Of a stretch of DNA of 64,000 nt, positions 25,569 through 34,297 are shown piece after piece; within the stretch, counting starts at the first letter, position 1, and every line of letters begins with the position of its first letter. Source of the DNA: an uncultured Flavobacterium sp. (lineage in GTDB: Bacteria; Bacteroidota; Bacteroidia; Flavobacteriales; Flavobacteriaceae); NCBI GenBank assembly GCA_943912855.1, contig CALTVC010000006.1, positions 62,001-126,000 on the forward strand. Reading direction: 5' to 3'. Made by a program: the position numbers and the translations under genes. Below the pieces are notes generated by a model, which worked only from the letters and a program-made list of their open reading frames with translations, was not told where the DNA came from and did not search any database.

Positions 25569-27503
25569 TTATTTCTTTACGTCGTCATCTAACAGACCAC
25601 GAGCATCCATATCGCGGATAATGCTGTCTATGAAGAAGTCGGCTAGTTGTCCTTTACCCGCATTTTTTGCTATGCCGATGTACGCTTTTACGGCAGGTCT
25701 TTTAAAAATGGAATCAACCTGCCTGCCCAGCCAACCTTTGCGTCGTATTCGTGCTACAACCGGATTTTCCGGGGCAGGAGGCAGGGGTTCGGCATTTTGT
25801 ACATTATCCATAACGCATTTTATGCGCTTTATTATCTTATCCCTAAGCCCAAGGATGTAACTCAGCTTAATGCTTGGGTAAGCGAATTTCTCTTCCATAT
25901 CCGGTGTAACGATGCTGTAACCGTCCTGTTCATTGCCTGTAATCCTTATGTCAGGGATAATGCAGTAAAAATCTTCGGTACTCTCTACCCCCGATGTGTT
26001 TTTGACCTTAAGTTTTAATGCGCCCCATGTGGCACCACTTCCGTACCCGTAATCAAGTATAGGGTTGTGGGCACTAACCGCAACGGTAAAGTGGCGTTGC
26101 AAAAAGCGTTGGCAGTTACGCCTGCCCAAAAAGTAATCGTGCTTGCGGAATTCCTTACTAAAGAAACCTCCGAACCCACCCAGTGAGCCACAGGCTATGG
26201 TGTACTTTTGGTCCTGGTGGTTGGCATCGGTACGTTGTGGCATAATAAGGAAGCGTGTGTAATCCTCATCCAGATAAGCGCGTTTTATCTGTTCGTCCTT
26301 CATCATCAGCTGGCTACGCATGGCCGATAGTATGGATGGCAATACATTACGCCATGCCTTCTGGCTGCGGAATGCATCTTCATTAATATCATCACTCGGA
26401 AACGGGTCTATCATCAGTACCAGACTCTCAAAGTTTGCCGCGTCGCGGGCTATATCAGGTACGTTAAACGGTTCAGGTTCCCAGCCTGTTTCATCAGTGA
26501 GTTTACGGTCGTAATCTGTCATGAGGCGAGCCTCCCTGCGGTCTTCCAGGAGTTGTTCGGTAATTTCGTAAGGTTCGTTATTAATAACCCCACCATCTAC
26601 GTTAAGTGACAGGAAATCGCCTTCGGGCAAAAAGTGGTATTCTACCTTTTCTGCTTCGAGCAGGTTTATGTATTTGCTCTTTTCTATATAGTGGCGTGCA
26701 CGGATAAGCTCACGGCTTTCCAGCCCCACGGGGAATGCCCCGGTGCTCATGGCAGCCTGTTTCAGCATTTCGGTATTAAGGCCGTTTGGCGCGTTAAAGT
26801 GCACGGGTATACGTCCGTCGGTGCTCAGGAATTTATTATCGGCTTTTTCATTAACCCTGAAAAAAGCGTAGTCGCGGTGCATCCGCATACGATGCTCGCG
26901 CAGTCCGGTAGCGGTTTTAAATTCTACCTTATAAGCAAAGCCTCTTAGGTTGGTCAGGGTTGTAAACACTTCCAGTCCCGGTGCTATGTAGGGTCTTTGA
27001 TAGGTTTGGGTAACACGCTTATCCAGCATGGAATTGGCTATGTCCTTAATAAAATTAGAGTTGAACCCCGCGCGTACTTCCTTAGACGGGTTTTGGCTGT
27101 CGTTTTCTATATCGGCAGTATCAAGAAGCTGGTCCATCATGTCGCGATAATTGCCTTTAGCATCTTTTCCTTCTTTAAGGTTGACCCAGGCATTGTACAG
27201 CGGATTGTTGGTACTGATGGATTCGTCGGTGTAATTCTTAGTAGTAACGGGTTTAAAGTCTTCCTGAAGCCCTGCCGCGGTTATGGCAGCCGTCATACCC
27301 CCTGCCGAAGCACCGCCCAATACTTCTATAAGAAAGCTATGTTTAGGAATACCCGTGAGTTTACCCTGTTCCTGTAGTTTTTTTGCTTTTTCCCAGTGTT
27401 CCAGGGCTTCCAGCAGGTAATCCATAACGCCTGCGGTATAGGCTCCTGCCGAAACGGCTCCCGCCATGCATATTCCGGCGTGAAAAGTAGTTTTCTCTGT
27501 CAT
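25569..27503 (-). CDS. Patatin-like phospholipase
   Basis: 644 residues from the ATG at 27503; an ATG at 27527 would add eight residues and cannot be excluded. Oxyanion segment GICMAGAVSAGAYTAG is near the N-terminus, the nucleophile is in VLGGASAGGMTAA (Ser about 66 from this start), and the dyad Asp is probably in LNVDGGVINNEP. The C-terminal ~250 residues have no motif I recognise. Patatins hydrolyse acyl lipids; there is no signal peptide and no barrel, so this is not a self-secreting PlpD type. It is the promoter-distal neighbour of a repeat-filled gap, and the M1 peptidase gene follows after 54 bp. Confidence 0.85.
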   Translation of the reverse strand: MTEKTTFHAGICMAGAVSAGAYTAGVMDYLLEALEHWEKAKKLQEQGKLTGIPKHSFLIEVLGGASAGGMTAAITAAGLQEDFKPVTTKNYTDESISTNNPLYNAWVNLKEGKDAKGNYRDMMDQLLDTADIENDSQNPSKEVRAGFNSNFIKDIANSMLDKRVTQTYQRPYIAPGLEVFTTLTNLRGFAYKVEFKTATGLREHRMRMHRDYAFFRVNEKADNKFLSTDGRIPVHFNAPNGLNTEMLKQAAMSTGAFPVGLESRELIRARHYIEKSKYINLLEAEKVEYHFLPEGDFLSLNVDGGVINNEPYEITEQLLEDRREARLMTDYDRKLTDETGWEPEPFNVPDIARDAANFESLVLMIDPFPSDDINEDAFRSQKAWRNVLPSILSAMRSQLMMKDEQIKRAYLDEDYTRFLIMPQRTDANHQDQKYTIACGSLGGFGGFFSKEFRKHDYFLGRRNCQRFLQRHFTVAVSAHNPILDYGYGSGATWGALKLKVKNTSGVESTEDFYCIIPDIRITGNEQDGYSIVTPDMEEKFAYPSIKLSYILGLRDKIIKRIKCVMDNVQNAEPLPPAPENPVVARIRRKGWLGRQVDSIFKRPAVKAYIGIAKNAGKGQLADFFIDSIIRDMDARGLLDDDVKK

Positions 27504-27571
27504 AAAAGGTTGGCTTGTGTGGTGCAACAGGGTAAATGTAATGAAAATTGGGATATATTGGATTTATGGTT

Positions 27572-27616
27572 TAGTAACACAGAGATTCATGGAGGGAACA
27601 CAGAGATTCGCAGAGT
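27572..27616. repeat. ACACAGAGATTC tandem repeat
   Basis: Two direct copies of aacacagagattc (near 27574 and 27597) followed by gcagag. The same kind of element occurs at 63550-63591. Confidence 0.5.
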
Positions 27617-27628
27617 TTTTCAGGTCTT

Positions 27629-27714
27629 GTCATGGCGAGGCACGAAGCCATTTCAACGTAGAGTGTTAACTGTTTTTACTAAAAGATTACTTCGTCGTAC
27701 CTCCTCGTAATGAC
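27629..27714. repeat. Inverted repeat of the GTCATxxCGAGG...CCTCGxxATGAC type
   Basis: Left arm gtcatggcgaggcacgaag (27629-27647) pairs with the right arm cttcgtcgtacctcctcgtaatgac (27690-27714) over most of its length, with a bulge in the right arm. It is a dispersed palindromic repeat without T-run. The rest of the gap up to 27812 has no recognised feature. Confidence 0.6.
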
Positions 27715-27812
27715 GAGCCGGATAGGAGCACAGATGGTGTGGATAGCTGTATCAAATTTTGATGATTCTGTACGGGATTTAGGCATCCCTGCGGTATAAC
27801 TTTCAAATTGTT

Positions 27813-27820
27813 TATATTTG
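27813..27820 (+). promoter_or_regulatory. TAnnTTTG box 4 nt before the glycosyltransferase start codon
   Basis: TATATTTG ends 4 nt before the ATG at 27825, so transcription from it would begin at or very near the start codon (leaderless mRNA). No -33 element is evident. Confidence 0.45.
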
Positions 27821-27824
27821 CCCT

Positions 27825-28973
27825 ATGCGATTATCGGTTGTCATACTAAACTACAACGTGCGGCATTTTTTGCACCTGTGCCTGCAAAGCGTACAACACG
27901 CTACCCGAACCCTCGATGCCGAAATCATAGTGGTAGATAATAATTCGCCCGATGATTCGTGCCAAATGGTTAAGGAATATTTCCCGGATGTGGTACTCAT
28001 AGAACATCCTGAAAACAGCGGTTTCCCGAAAGGTAATAATATAGGTGTGGCTACTGCCAAAGGCGACTACGTATGCATACTGAACCCTGATACCGTAGTG
28101 GCAGAGGGTACATTTGAAAAACTGTTTTCATTTGTAGATACTACCCCTGATGTGGGTATTACCGGTATAAAGCTGGTAGACGGTCGTGGTGCTTTTCTGC
28201 CCGAAAGCAAACGTGGATTGCCTACACCTTGGGTGGCTTTTACCAAAGTAGCGGGGCTGTATAAATTCTTCCCGAAAGTAAAAACATTTAACCATTACTA
28301 TAATGTGTCTGTCCCTGAAAACGGAACGGGTACTACCGACATACTTGTAGGCGCGTTTATGTTTATGAAACGCGAGCTGTACCTGCAGGCAGGAGGGTTT
28401 GATGAAGACTGTTTTATGTACAGTGATGATTTCGACTTGTCGTATACCGTGACCAAACTCGGACTGAACAACTACTATTACGGCGGAGCTACAGCCATAC
28501 ATTTTAAAGGAGAGAGTACCGTTAAAGATGGCACGTACATGAGGCGTTTCCGTGAGGCGATGCAGTTTTTTTACAAGAAACATTTCCGTGCATACCCTAT
28601 TTTTGACTTGTTTATGAGAGCGGGTGCTTTCGCGTTTATGTTCGTTAAGAAGAATAAGAAGGGGGTAGTGGTAGTTCCAGAACGTTATATATTGGTCTCT
28701 GAAAATGAACACCTTGCCAAAGTCTTGCAAAACCAATTTAATAAACCGCTGCAAAGGGTTGGCTCCTTAACGGAAGAAACCGTATTTTTACAAAACCCGG
28801 ACGCAGAGATTATTTTTGATGTCGAAGCGGTACGCTATGCCGATGTGATTGCCTTTATGAACAACCACGGCAAACGCTTTACATACAAAATGAAGCCTGC
28901 GGGAGCCGACTTTATAATAGGTAGTAACAGTAGCGACGACAGAGGTAAGGTCATTGATCTAAAAACCGAATAA
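27825..28973 (+). CDS. Family 2 glycosyltransferase (rhamnosyltransferase-like)
   Basis: 382 residues. The GT-A fold is complete from the first residues: LSVVILNYNVRHFLHLCLQSV, IIVVDNNSPDDS, NSGFPKGNNIG, ILNPDTVV (metal-binding acidic motif) and GAFMFMKRELYLQAGGFDEDCFMYSDDFDLSY. Because the fold needs these N-terminal residues, the start at 27825 is firm. It transfers a sugar, perhaps rhamnose as in WbbL relatives, to a lipid-linked or polysaccharide acceptor at the cytoplasmic face. The C-terminal ~100 residues carry a hydrophobic patch (FDLFMRAGAFAFMFVKKN) that may touch the membrane. It stands alone, not in a polysaccharide cluster. Confidence 0.88.
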   Translation: MRLSVVILNYNVRHFLHLCLQSVQHATRTLDAEIIVVDNNSPDDSCQMVKEYFPDVVLIEHPENSGFPKGNNIGVATAKGDYVCILNPDTVVAEGTFEKLFSFVDTTPDVGITGIKLVDGRGAFLPESKRGLPTPWVAFTKVAGLYKFFPKVKTFNHYYNVSVPENGTGTTDILVGAFMFMKRELYLQAGGFDEDCFMYSDDFDLSYTVTKLGLNNYYYGGATAIHFKGESTVKDGTYMRRFREAMQFFYKKHFRAYPIFDLFMRAGAFAFMFVKKNKKGVVVVPERYILVSENEHLAKVLQNQFNKPLQRVGSLTEETVFLQNPDAEIIFDVEAVRYADVIAFMNNHGKRFTYKMKPAGADFIIGSNSSDDRGKVIDLKTE

Positions 28974-29055
28974 AAATATTTTTGAAATAGTTTTCGGATT
29001 GATTTTTTATTAAATTCGCAAACAGAAAATTAAAATTCACCTTTTGACTAACAAT

Positions 29056-30405
29056 ATGGCAAAGTTTGAACTTACATTACCCAAAATGGGCGAAAGTGTT
29101 GCCGAAGCAACCATAACGAACTGGCTCAAGAACGTAGGCGATACCATTGCCGCAGATGAGGCCGTTCTGGAAATTGCTACTGACAAAGTGGATTCTGAGG
29201 TGCCTTCGGAAGTTTCGGGGGTACTGACCGAAATACTGTTTAATGTAAATGATGTGGTACAGGTAGGTCAGGTTATTGCCTACATTGAAACTGAAGCCGG
29301 TGCTGCTGTTGCAACTCCTGTTGCAGAAACAACTACCCCGGTAGCTGCCGAAACCGCTGCTCATGTAGCAGAGCTGGAAAAATCAGTAGCGGCTGCTGTA
29401 GAAAGCGTAGCCACTCCGGTTGATTTCTCAGATTCGGATAAGTTCTTTTCGCCACTGGTTAAGAACATTGCCAAAGAAGAAGGTGTAAGCCTTACCGAAC
29501 TTGAAAGCATAGCCGGTACAGGTAAAGATGGCCGTGTTACCAAAAATGATATATTGGAGTATGTAGAGAAGAAAAAGAACGGTCAGCTATCAGTGGCTAG
29601 TGCTCAGTCTTCAACTGTAACCGCTCCAAAACCTGTTACACCAACAACCAACAACCAACAACCAGCAACTAAAGCCACTCCGGTATCTGTAAACGGCGGT
29701 GATGAGATTGTAGAGATGGACCGTATGCGTAAGCTTATTTCGGGCTATATGGTGCAGAGCGTGCAAACATCGGCACACGTGCAGTCGTTTATTGAGGTAG
29801 ATGTTACCAACATTGTAAAATGGCGCGATAAGGTGAAGTCGGCTTTCGAGAAACGTGAGGGTGAGAAGCTTACCTTTACCCCGATTTTTATGGAAGCGGT
29901 AGCCAAAGCGCTGAAAGACTTCCCTATGATGAACATAAGCGTGGACGGCGAGTACATCATTAAAAAGAAAAACATTAACCTGGGTATGGCTGCGGCCCTG
30001 CCAAATGGTAACCTTATAGTTCCGGTTATTAAAAATGCCGACCAACTGAACCTTGTAGGTATGGCTAAAGCTGTAAATGACCTGGGCAACCGTGCCAAGG
30101 CGGGCAAGCTTAAACCGGACGATACTCAGGGGGGTACATACACGGTGACCAACGTGGGTACGTTTGGTAGTGTGTTTGGTACGCCTATCATCAACCAGCC
30201 GCAGGTGGGTATCCTTGCCCTGGGCGCCATACGTAAAGTACCGGCTGTTATAGAGACCCCTGAGGGAGACTTTATAGGCATTCGCCAGAAGATGTTCCTT
30301 TCGCACAGTTACGACCACCGCGTGGTAGACGGCGCACTGGGTGGCTCTTTCGTAAAACGCGTTGCCGAATACCTTGAAGCGTTTGACGTAAACAGGGATT
30401 ATTAA
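29056..30405 (+). CDS. 2-oxo acid dehydrogenase E2 (dihydrolipoamide acyltransferase)
   Basis: 449 residues from the ATG at 29056; a TTG 12 bp upstream is a weaker choice. Domains: lipoyl domain 1-80 with EIATDKVDSEV (lipoyl Lys44); an Ala/Val-rich linker; a peripheral-subunit-binding domain near 135-175 (SPLVKNIAKEEGVSLTELESIAGTGKDGRVTKNDI); a second Pro/Thr/Gln-rich linker; and a catalytic domain ending in SYDHRVVDGALGG. It passes the acyl group from E1 to CoA. E1 and E3 genes are not adjacent, so pyruvate, 2-oxoglutarate or branched-chain specificity cannot be fixed; the sequence style is closest to the branched-chain-type E2 common in Flavobacteriaceae. Confidence 0.9.
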   Translation: MAKFELTLPKMGESVAEATITNWLKNVGDTIAADEAVLEIATDKVDSEVPSEVSGVLTEILFNVNDVVQVGQVIAYIETEAGAAVATPVAETTTPVAAETAAHVAELEKSVAAAVESVATPVDFSDSDKFFSPLVKNIAKEEGVSLTELESIAGTGKDGRVTKNDILEYVEKKKNGQLSVASAQSSTVTAPKPVTPTTNNQQPATKATPVSVNGGDEIVEMDRMRKLISGYMVQSVQTSAHVQSFIEVDVTNIVKWRDKVKSAFEKREGEKLTFTPIFMEAVAKALKDFPMMNISVDGEYIIKKKNINLGMAAALPNGNLIVPVIKNADQLNLVGMAKAVNDLGNRAKAGKLKPDDTQGGTYTVTNVGTFGSVFGTPIINQPQVGILALGAIRKVPAVIETPEGDFIGIRQKMFLSHSYDHRVVDGALGGSFVKRVAEYLEAFDVNRDY

Positions 30406-30431
30406 GATTTTATATTTTTTATTTTATATGG

Positions 30432-30457
30432 AAGCCCCGCGGAAGCGGGGCTTTTTT
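30432..30457 (+). terminator. Terminator of the E2 gene
   Basis: Stem aagccccgc / gcggggctt with loop ggaa and six T. Confidence 0.9.
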
Positions 30458-30491
30458 ATATAATTCCCTTATATTTACATAAACCCGTTAC

Positions 30492-31112
30492 ATGAAACTA
30501 CTCCACTATATACTACTTTTCATCACCCTAAACGCATTTGCTCAACCCACAATCATAATCCATAAGTTAAACAACGACTGGGCTGAGGTTCAGTTTGATT
30601 CGCTGGGGCCGCTGAATAAAATGGCGTATGCCGATACAGCCAACTTCATGCACGAAAAGGTATACCCCTGTGCGCGTTGCCTGTTGCGCCCTGAGGTAGG
30701 GGAGGCTTTGGAAAAGGCGTACCAGTTGGCATTAGATAAAGGCTACAGGTTGGTACTTTACGACTGTTACCGTCCGTACCCCATACAGTACAAAATGTAT
30801 GAGCTTGTAAACAACCCGTTGTATGTAGCAAAGCCGGGTAAGGGTAGCAACCACAACCGTGGGCAGGCGGTAGACATTTCGCTTGCCGATGAAAACGGGG
30901 AACTGCTGGACATGGGCGGGGCATTTGATGAGTTCTCGGAGATTTCGCATTATGCATATAAAGACATATCACGCAAGGCGCGCCGTAACCGGAAAAGGTT
31001 ACGTACTATTATGACCGAAGCCGGTTTTACGCCGTTTGAAAGCGAGTGGTGGCATTTTGATTATAAACAACGTGTGTATGAAACATCTAATTACGTATGG
31101 GAGTGTAATTAA
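30492..31112 (+). CDS. Exported VanX-like D-Ala-D-Ala dipeptidase (M15D)
   Basis: 206 residues, signal peptide ending near NAFAQ. Zinc motif SNHNRGQAVDIS (His121, Asp128) and ESEWWHFDY (Glu185, His188) match the M15D peptidases, and CYRPYP carries the Arg (about 94) that stabilises the transition state. These enzymes hydrolyse D-alanyl-D-alanine; outside vancomycin clusters they serve peptidoglycan recycling. No vanH/vanA genes are here, so resistance is not implied. It is preceded by a terminator and is probably monocistronic. Confidence 0.88.
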   Translation: MKLLHYILLFITLNAFAQPTIIIHKLNNDWAEVQFDSLGPLNKMAYADTANFMHEKVYPCARCLLRPEVGEALEKAYQLALDKGYRLVLYDCYRPYPIQYKMYELVNNPLYVAKPGKGSNHNRGQAVDISLADENGELLDMGGAFDEFSEISHYAYKDISRKARRNRKRLRTIMTEAGFTPFESEWWHFDYKQRVYETSNYVWECN

Positions 31113-31176
31113 GCTTTTTGCATTTTTACACCGTTATAAAAGTGTGGGTAATATTCTTTTTATAATTTTGTCGCCT

Positions 31177-31184
31177 TATATTTG
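31177..31184 (+). promoter_or_regulatory. Candidate promoter of the exonuclease-FAH-Hpt-cinA operon
   Basis: TATATTTG, 18 nt before the ATG at 31203; no clear -33 element at the expected spacing. Confidence 0.45.
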
Positions 31185-31202
31185 CTATATATACATAGTT
31201 GA

Positions 31203-31979
31203 ATGGAACTGAAACTGCACCGCCCCATCTGTTTTTTCGATCTTGAAACAACAGGTACCGATATTAGTAAAGACCGTATTGTAGAAATCTCAATACTAAA
31301 GGTATATCCTAATGGTAACAAGGAAAGCCGTACCTGGCTGGTAAATCCCGAGAGGCCCATACCGCCCATTACTACCACATTTCATGGTATTACCGATGAG
31401 AAAGTAGCCAATGAGCCTACGTTTAAGCAACTGTCGGCTCAGGTGTACAACATGATTAAGGATGCCGATCTTGCAGGATACAATTCAGACCGTTTTGATA
31501 TTCCGTTGCTTGCCGAGGAATTACTTCGCGCGGGTGTGGATTTTGATATGAAAAACCGTGTGGCTGTAGATGTGCAGACTATTTTCCATAAGAAAGAAGA
31601 GCGTACACTTAGTGCCGCTTATAAGTTTTACTGCGGGCAAATCCTTGAAAATGCCCACAGTGCCGCTGCCGATACTAATGCTACTTACGAAATACTAAAG
31701 GCGCAACTGGATAGGTATGAAGACCTTGAAAACGACATTCGCGTACTGTCTGAATACACCAACCGTAAAAAAGCGGTAGATTTTGCCGGTTTCATAGCGC
31801 TAGATGATGAAGGGCATGAAGTGTTTACCTTTGGTAAGTTTAAAAACGTAAAGGTAGAAAAGGTGTTGGAGCAGGAGCCCGGTTATTATGGCTGGTTTCA
31901 GAGTGCAGATTTCCCGTTGTATACTAAAAAAGTATTAACAGCCATTAAGCTTAGGAAATTAAATAATAAATTAGCTTAA
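31203..31979 (+). CDS. DnaQ-like 3'-5' exonuclease (DEDDh)
   Basis: 258 residues. Exo I motif FFDLETTGTD (Asp13, Glu15), Exo II around LAGYNSDRFDIPLL, and Exo III HSAAADTNATYEI give the DEDDh set. The C-terminal ~80 residues (FAGFIALDDEGHEVFTFGKFKNVKVEKVLEQEPGYYGWFQSADFP) form an added domain often seen in Bacteroidetes homologues, of unknown role. It could be a polymerase III epsilon paralogue or a repair/RNase T-like enzyme. First gene of a compact operon; 20 bp to the next gene. Confidence 0.85.
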   Translation: MELKLHRPICFFDLETTGTDISKDRIVEISILKVYPNGNKESRTWLVNPERPIPPITTTFHGITDEKVANEPTFKQLSAQVYNMIKDADLAGYNSDRFDIPLLAEELLRAGVDFDMKNRVAVDVQTIFHKKEERTLSAAYKFYCGQILENAHSAAADTNATYEILKAQLDRYEDLENDIRVLSEYTNRKKAVDFAGFIALDDEGHEVFTFGKFKNVKVEKVLEQEPGYYGWFQSADFPLYTKKVLTAIKLRKLNNKLA

Positions 31980-31999
31980 CCAATCAAAGCAGTCTTAGC

Positions 32000-32611
32000 A
32001 TGAAAATCATTTGCATAGGCAGGAACTATGTTAATCATATTGCCGAACTTCAGAATGAGCGCCCGGCAGAACCTGTGGTATTTATGAAACCCGATACCGC
32101 GGTGCTGCAAAAAAGCTACCCGTTCATTATACCCGAATTCTCTAAAGATGTACATTACGAAATAGAGTTGATCGTAAAAATCAATAAGGTAGGGAAGTAC
32201 ATCGACGCGAAATTTGCCCATAAATATTATGATGAAATCAGTGTGGGTATAGATTTTACCGCACGTGATGTTCAGGATGCATTGAAGTCTAAAGGGCTTC
32301 CGTGGGAAAAAGCCAAGGCATTTGACGGATCTGCGGTTTTGGGTGAATTTGTATCTAAAACTGATTTTGATTCGGTAGATGATGTTCGCATAGAATTGCG
32401 CAAAAATGGCGAAACGGTACAAAACAGCAGTACCTCATATATGATTTGGAAAGTAAACGAACTCATAGCTGAGGTTAGTAAATATGTAACCCTGCGCACC
32501 GGCGATGTACTGTTTACAGGTACCCCCGAAGGTGTAGGTGCGGTGGCTGAAGGCGATGTACTGGAAGGCTATCTGGAAGGAAAACAATTGTTTAAGGTCA
32601 ATGTAAAGTAG
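32000..32611 (+). CDS. Fumarylacetoacetate hydrolase-family protein
   Basis: 203 residues, the short FAH domain without an N-terminal extension. Motifs: IICIGRNYVNHIAELQNERPAEPVVFMKPDTA, HYEIELIVKINKVGK (metal-binding Glu pair), GIDFTARDVQDALKSKGLPWEKAKAFDGSA and TGTPEGVGAV. Members are metal-dependent hydrolases, decarboxylases or acylpyruvases of small keto acids. In this position it is most like acylpyruvate hydrolase/oxaloacetate-tautomerase homologues, but the substrate is not determined. Lies between the exonuclease gene and the Hpt gene (6-bp gap). Confidence 0.88.
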   Translation: MKIICIGRNYVNHIAELQNERPAEPVVFMKPDTAVLQKSYPFIIPEFSKDVHYEIELIVKINKVGKYIDAKFAHKYYDEISVGIDFTARDVQDALKSKGLPWEKAKAFDGSAVLGEFVSKTDFDSVDDVRIELRKNGETVQNSSTSYMIWKVNELIAEVSKYVTLRTGDVLFTGTPEGVGAVAEGDVLEGYLEGKQLFKVNVK

Positions 32612-32617
32612 TACACT

Positions 32618-32962
32618 ATGGCACTTCATTACAACTTGTCTAAAGTATACGCGATTTCTGATAATGATGAGGAATTCGCGAAGCAGATAGTAACTCTTTT
32701 TACTGAAGAGGTACCTGCTGAGATTAAAAACATTCGTCAGGGGCTTGAGGATAAAGACCATAAAAAGGTATATCAGGCGGCGCACAAAATAAAGCCTACG
32801 CTTGATTTGCTGGGCATGCAACTGGCGTATGACGATGTGCTTACCATAGAAAAATGGGGTAAGGCAGAGGGCAAACGCAAGGAGATAAAAGATGTGGTAA
32901 AGAGCCTTCGCCATCATGTAGATAATACCCTTAAAGAGGTAAAGAAAAACTATAACCTGTAA
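32618..32962 (+). CDS. Stand-alone histidine phosphotransfer (Hpt) protein
   Basis: 114 residues, all helical, with the phospho-acceptor segment VYQAAHKIKPTLDLLGM (His56) in place of the usual AHxLKGSS. It would relay a phosphoryl group between a hybrid sensor kinase and a response regulator in the cytoplasm. No kinase or regulator is in the same operon; the nearest two-component pair is 7 kb away at 39.6-41.6 kb and is of the simple kind. It is packed between an FAH gene (6 bp) and cinA (8 bp), so its expression is tied to theirs. Confidence 0.8.
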   Translation: MALHYNLSKVYAISDNDEEFAKQIVTLFTEEVPAEIKNIRQGLEDKDHKKVYQAAHKIKPTLDLLGMQLAYDDVLTIEKWGKAEGKRKEIKDVVKSLRHHVDNTLKEVKKNYNL

Positions 32963-32970
32963 CGTATATA

Positions 32971-34218
32971 ATGAAAGCGGCAGTAGTAACCATAGGCGAC
33001 GAAATACTCATAGGTCAGATAACCGATACCAATTCGGCTTATATAGCCAAAGCGCTTGATAAGATAGGAATTGGTGTTTATGAAATGTTTTCTGTGAGCG
33101 ATGAGCGCAGGCATATACTGGATACCATGGCGTATTTGCAAAACAGGGTGCAGGTGGTTATTGTTACCGGCGGACTTGGGCCTACCAAAGACGATGTTAC
33201 CAAGACTACGTTCTGCGAATATTTTGACGACCATTTGGTTCGTAATGAAGTAGAGGAAGCCCACGTGGTACAGCTTATTGAAAAAGCACTGAACCGTACA
33301 GCAAGCCAGCTGAATCGTGATCAGGCATTAGTGCCAAGCAAAGCCACAGTATTGCATAACGAGGTAGGTACTGCGCCGGGTATGTGGATGAAAAAAGCCG
33401 ATACCATATATATATCACTTCCGGGTGTACCGTATGAAATGAAATATCTTATAGATAATGAAGTGGTGCCAAGACTTGTTAATGAGTTTGAGCGTCCTTT
33501 TATTATTCATAAAACCATAATGACGTACGGGCAAGGCGAAAGCATAGTTGCCGAACGTATTGAAGAATGGGAAAATAACCTGCCGGAATCTATTAAGCTT
33601 GCCTACCTGCCCAGTCCGGGTAAGGTAAGGTTACGCCTTAGTACCCGTGGTACAGATGAAGTTGCACTTCGTGATGCTATAGAGTCTGAAGCTTTGAAGC
33701 TACAGGCTATTATTGGTGATATCATTGTGAGCATGGATGAAGGAGAGCCGCTTGAGATGGTTCTTGGTAATAAGCTTAAAGCATCCGGTAAAACCATAGC
33801 CGCCGCCGAAAGTTGCACAGGTGGTATGATAGGGCATGTGCTTACCAGTATACCGGGTTCGTCGGCATATTTTAAAGGCAGTGCCGTAACCTATGCTACA
33901 GAAAGTAAGGTTAGGGTGCTTGGAGTAGAGCAGCAACTCATAGATATTTATAGTGCGGTAAGCGCCAAGGTAGCCGAAGTAATGGCTGTCAGGGCAAAAA
34001 AAATATTCGGTACAGACTATGCTGTTTCTACAACAGGCAATGCCGGTCCTGCTAAAGGAGATGCCGATGCCGACGTAGGTACGGTGTTTATAGGAATAGC
34101 TACGCCAAACGGTGTATACAGCGAAAAATTTAACTTCGGGCAGCCCCGTGAAAAGGTAATTGCTAGAGCCACAGAGAAGGCGCTTGAATTAATTTATAAG
34201 GAAATTTTAAAAAACTAA
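32971..34218 (+). CDS. cinA: CinA-like nicotinamide-nucleotide amidohydrolase / competence-damage protein
   Basis: 415 residues. N-terminal molybdopterin-binding-like domain (AAVVTIGDEILIGQITDTNSAYIA, TGGLGPTKDDVTK) and C-terminal PncC-like deamidase domain (AAAESCTGGMIGHVLTSIPGSSAYFKGSAVTYATESK, GNAGPAKGDADADVGTVFIGI). It should hydrolyse NMN to nicotinate mononucleotide and may remove ADP-ribose pyrophosphate in the same protein. Last gene of the operon; a ribosomal protein operon follows from its own promoter. Confidence 0.9.
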   Translation: MKAAVVTIGDEILIGQITDTNSAYIAKALDKIGIGVYEMFSVSDERRHILDTMAYLQNRVQVVIVTGGLGPTKDDVTKTTFCEYFDDHLVRNEVEEAHVVQLIEKALNRTASQLNRDQALVPSKATVLHNEVGTAPGMWMKKADTIYISLPGVPYEMKYLIDNEVVPRLVNEFERPFIIHKTIMTYGQGESIVAERIEEWENNLPESIKLAYLPSPGKVRLRLSTRGTDEVALRDAIESEALKLQAIIGDIIVSMDEGEPLEMVLGNKLKASGKTIAAAESCTGGMIGHVLTSIPGSSAYFKGSAVTYATESKVRVLGVEQQLIDIYSAVSAKVAEVMAVRAKKIFGTDYAVSTTGNAGPAKGDADADVGTVFIGIATPNGVYSEKFNFGQPREKVIARATEKALELIYKEILKN

Positions 34219-34227
34219 TAAATTGGG

Positions 34228-34259
34228 TTTGCTTAATACTTTTATTTTTTGTTACTTTG
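34228..34259 (+). promoter_or_regulatory. Promoter of the rpmB operon
   Basis: TTTG (34228-34231), 21-nt spacer, then TACTTTG (34253-34259), one base short of the perfect box. It lies 38 nt before the rpmB ATG. Confidence 0.6.
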
Positions 34260-34297
34260 CACCCTGATTTTGAATAACGATATAAAAGCAAGAAATA

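Noticed and set aside
30492..31112. Vancomycin resistance gene vanX
   Set aside because: The enzyme family is right, but there is a signal peptide and no vanH, vanA or regulator; a peptidoglycan recycling role is more likely.
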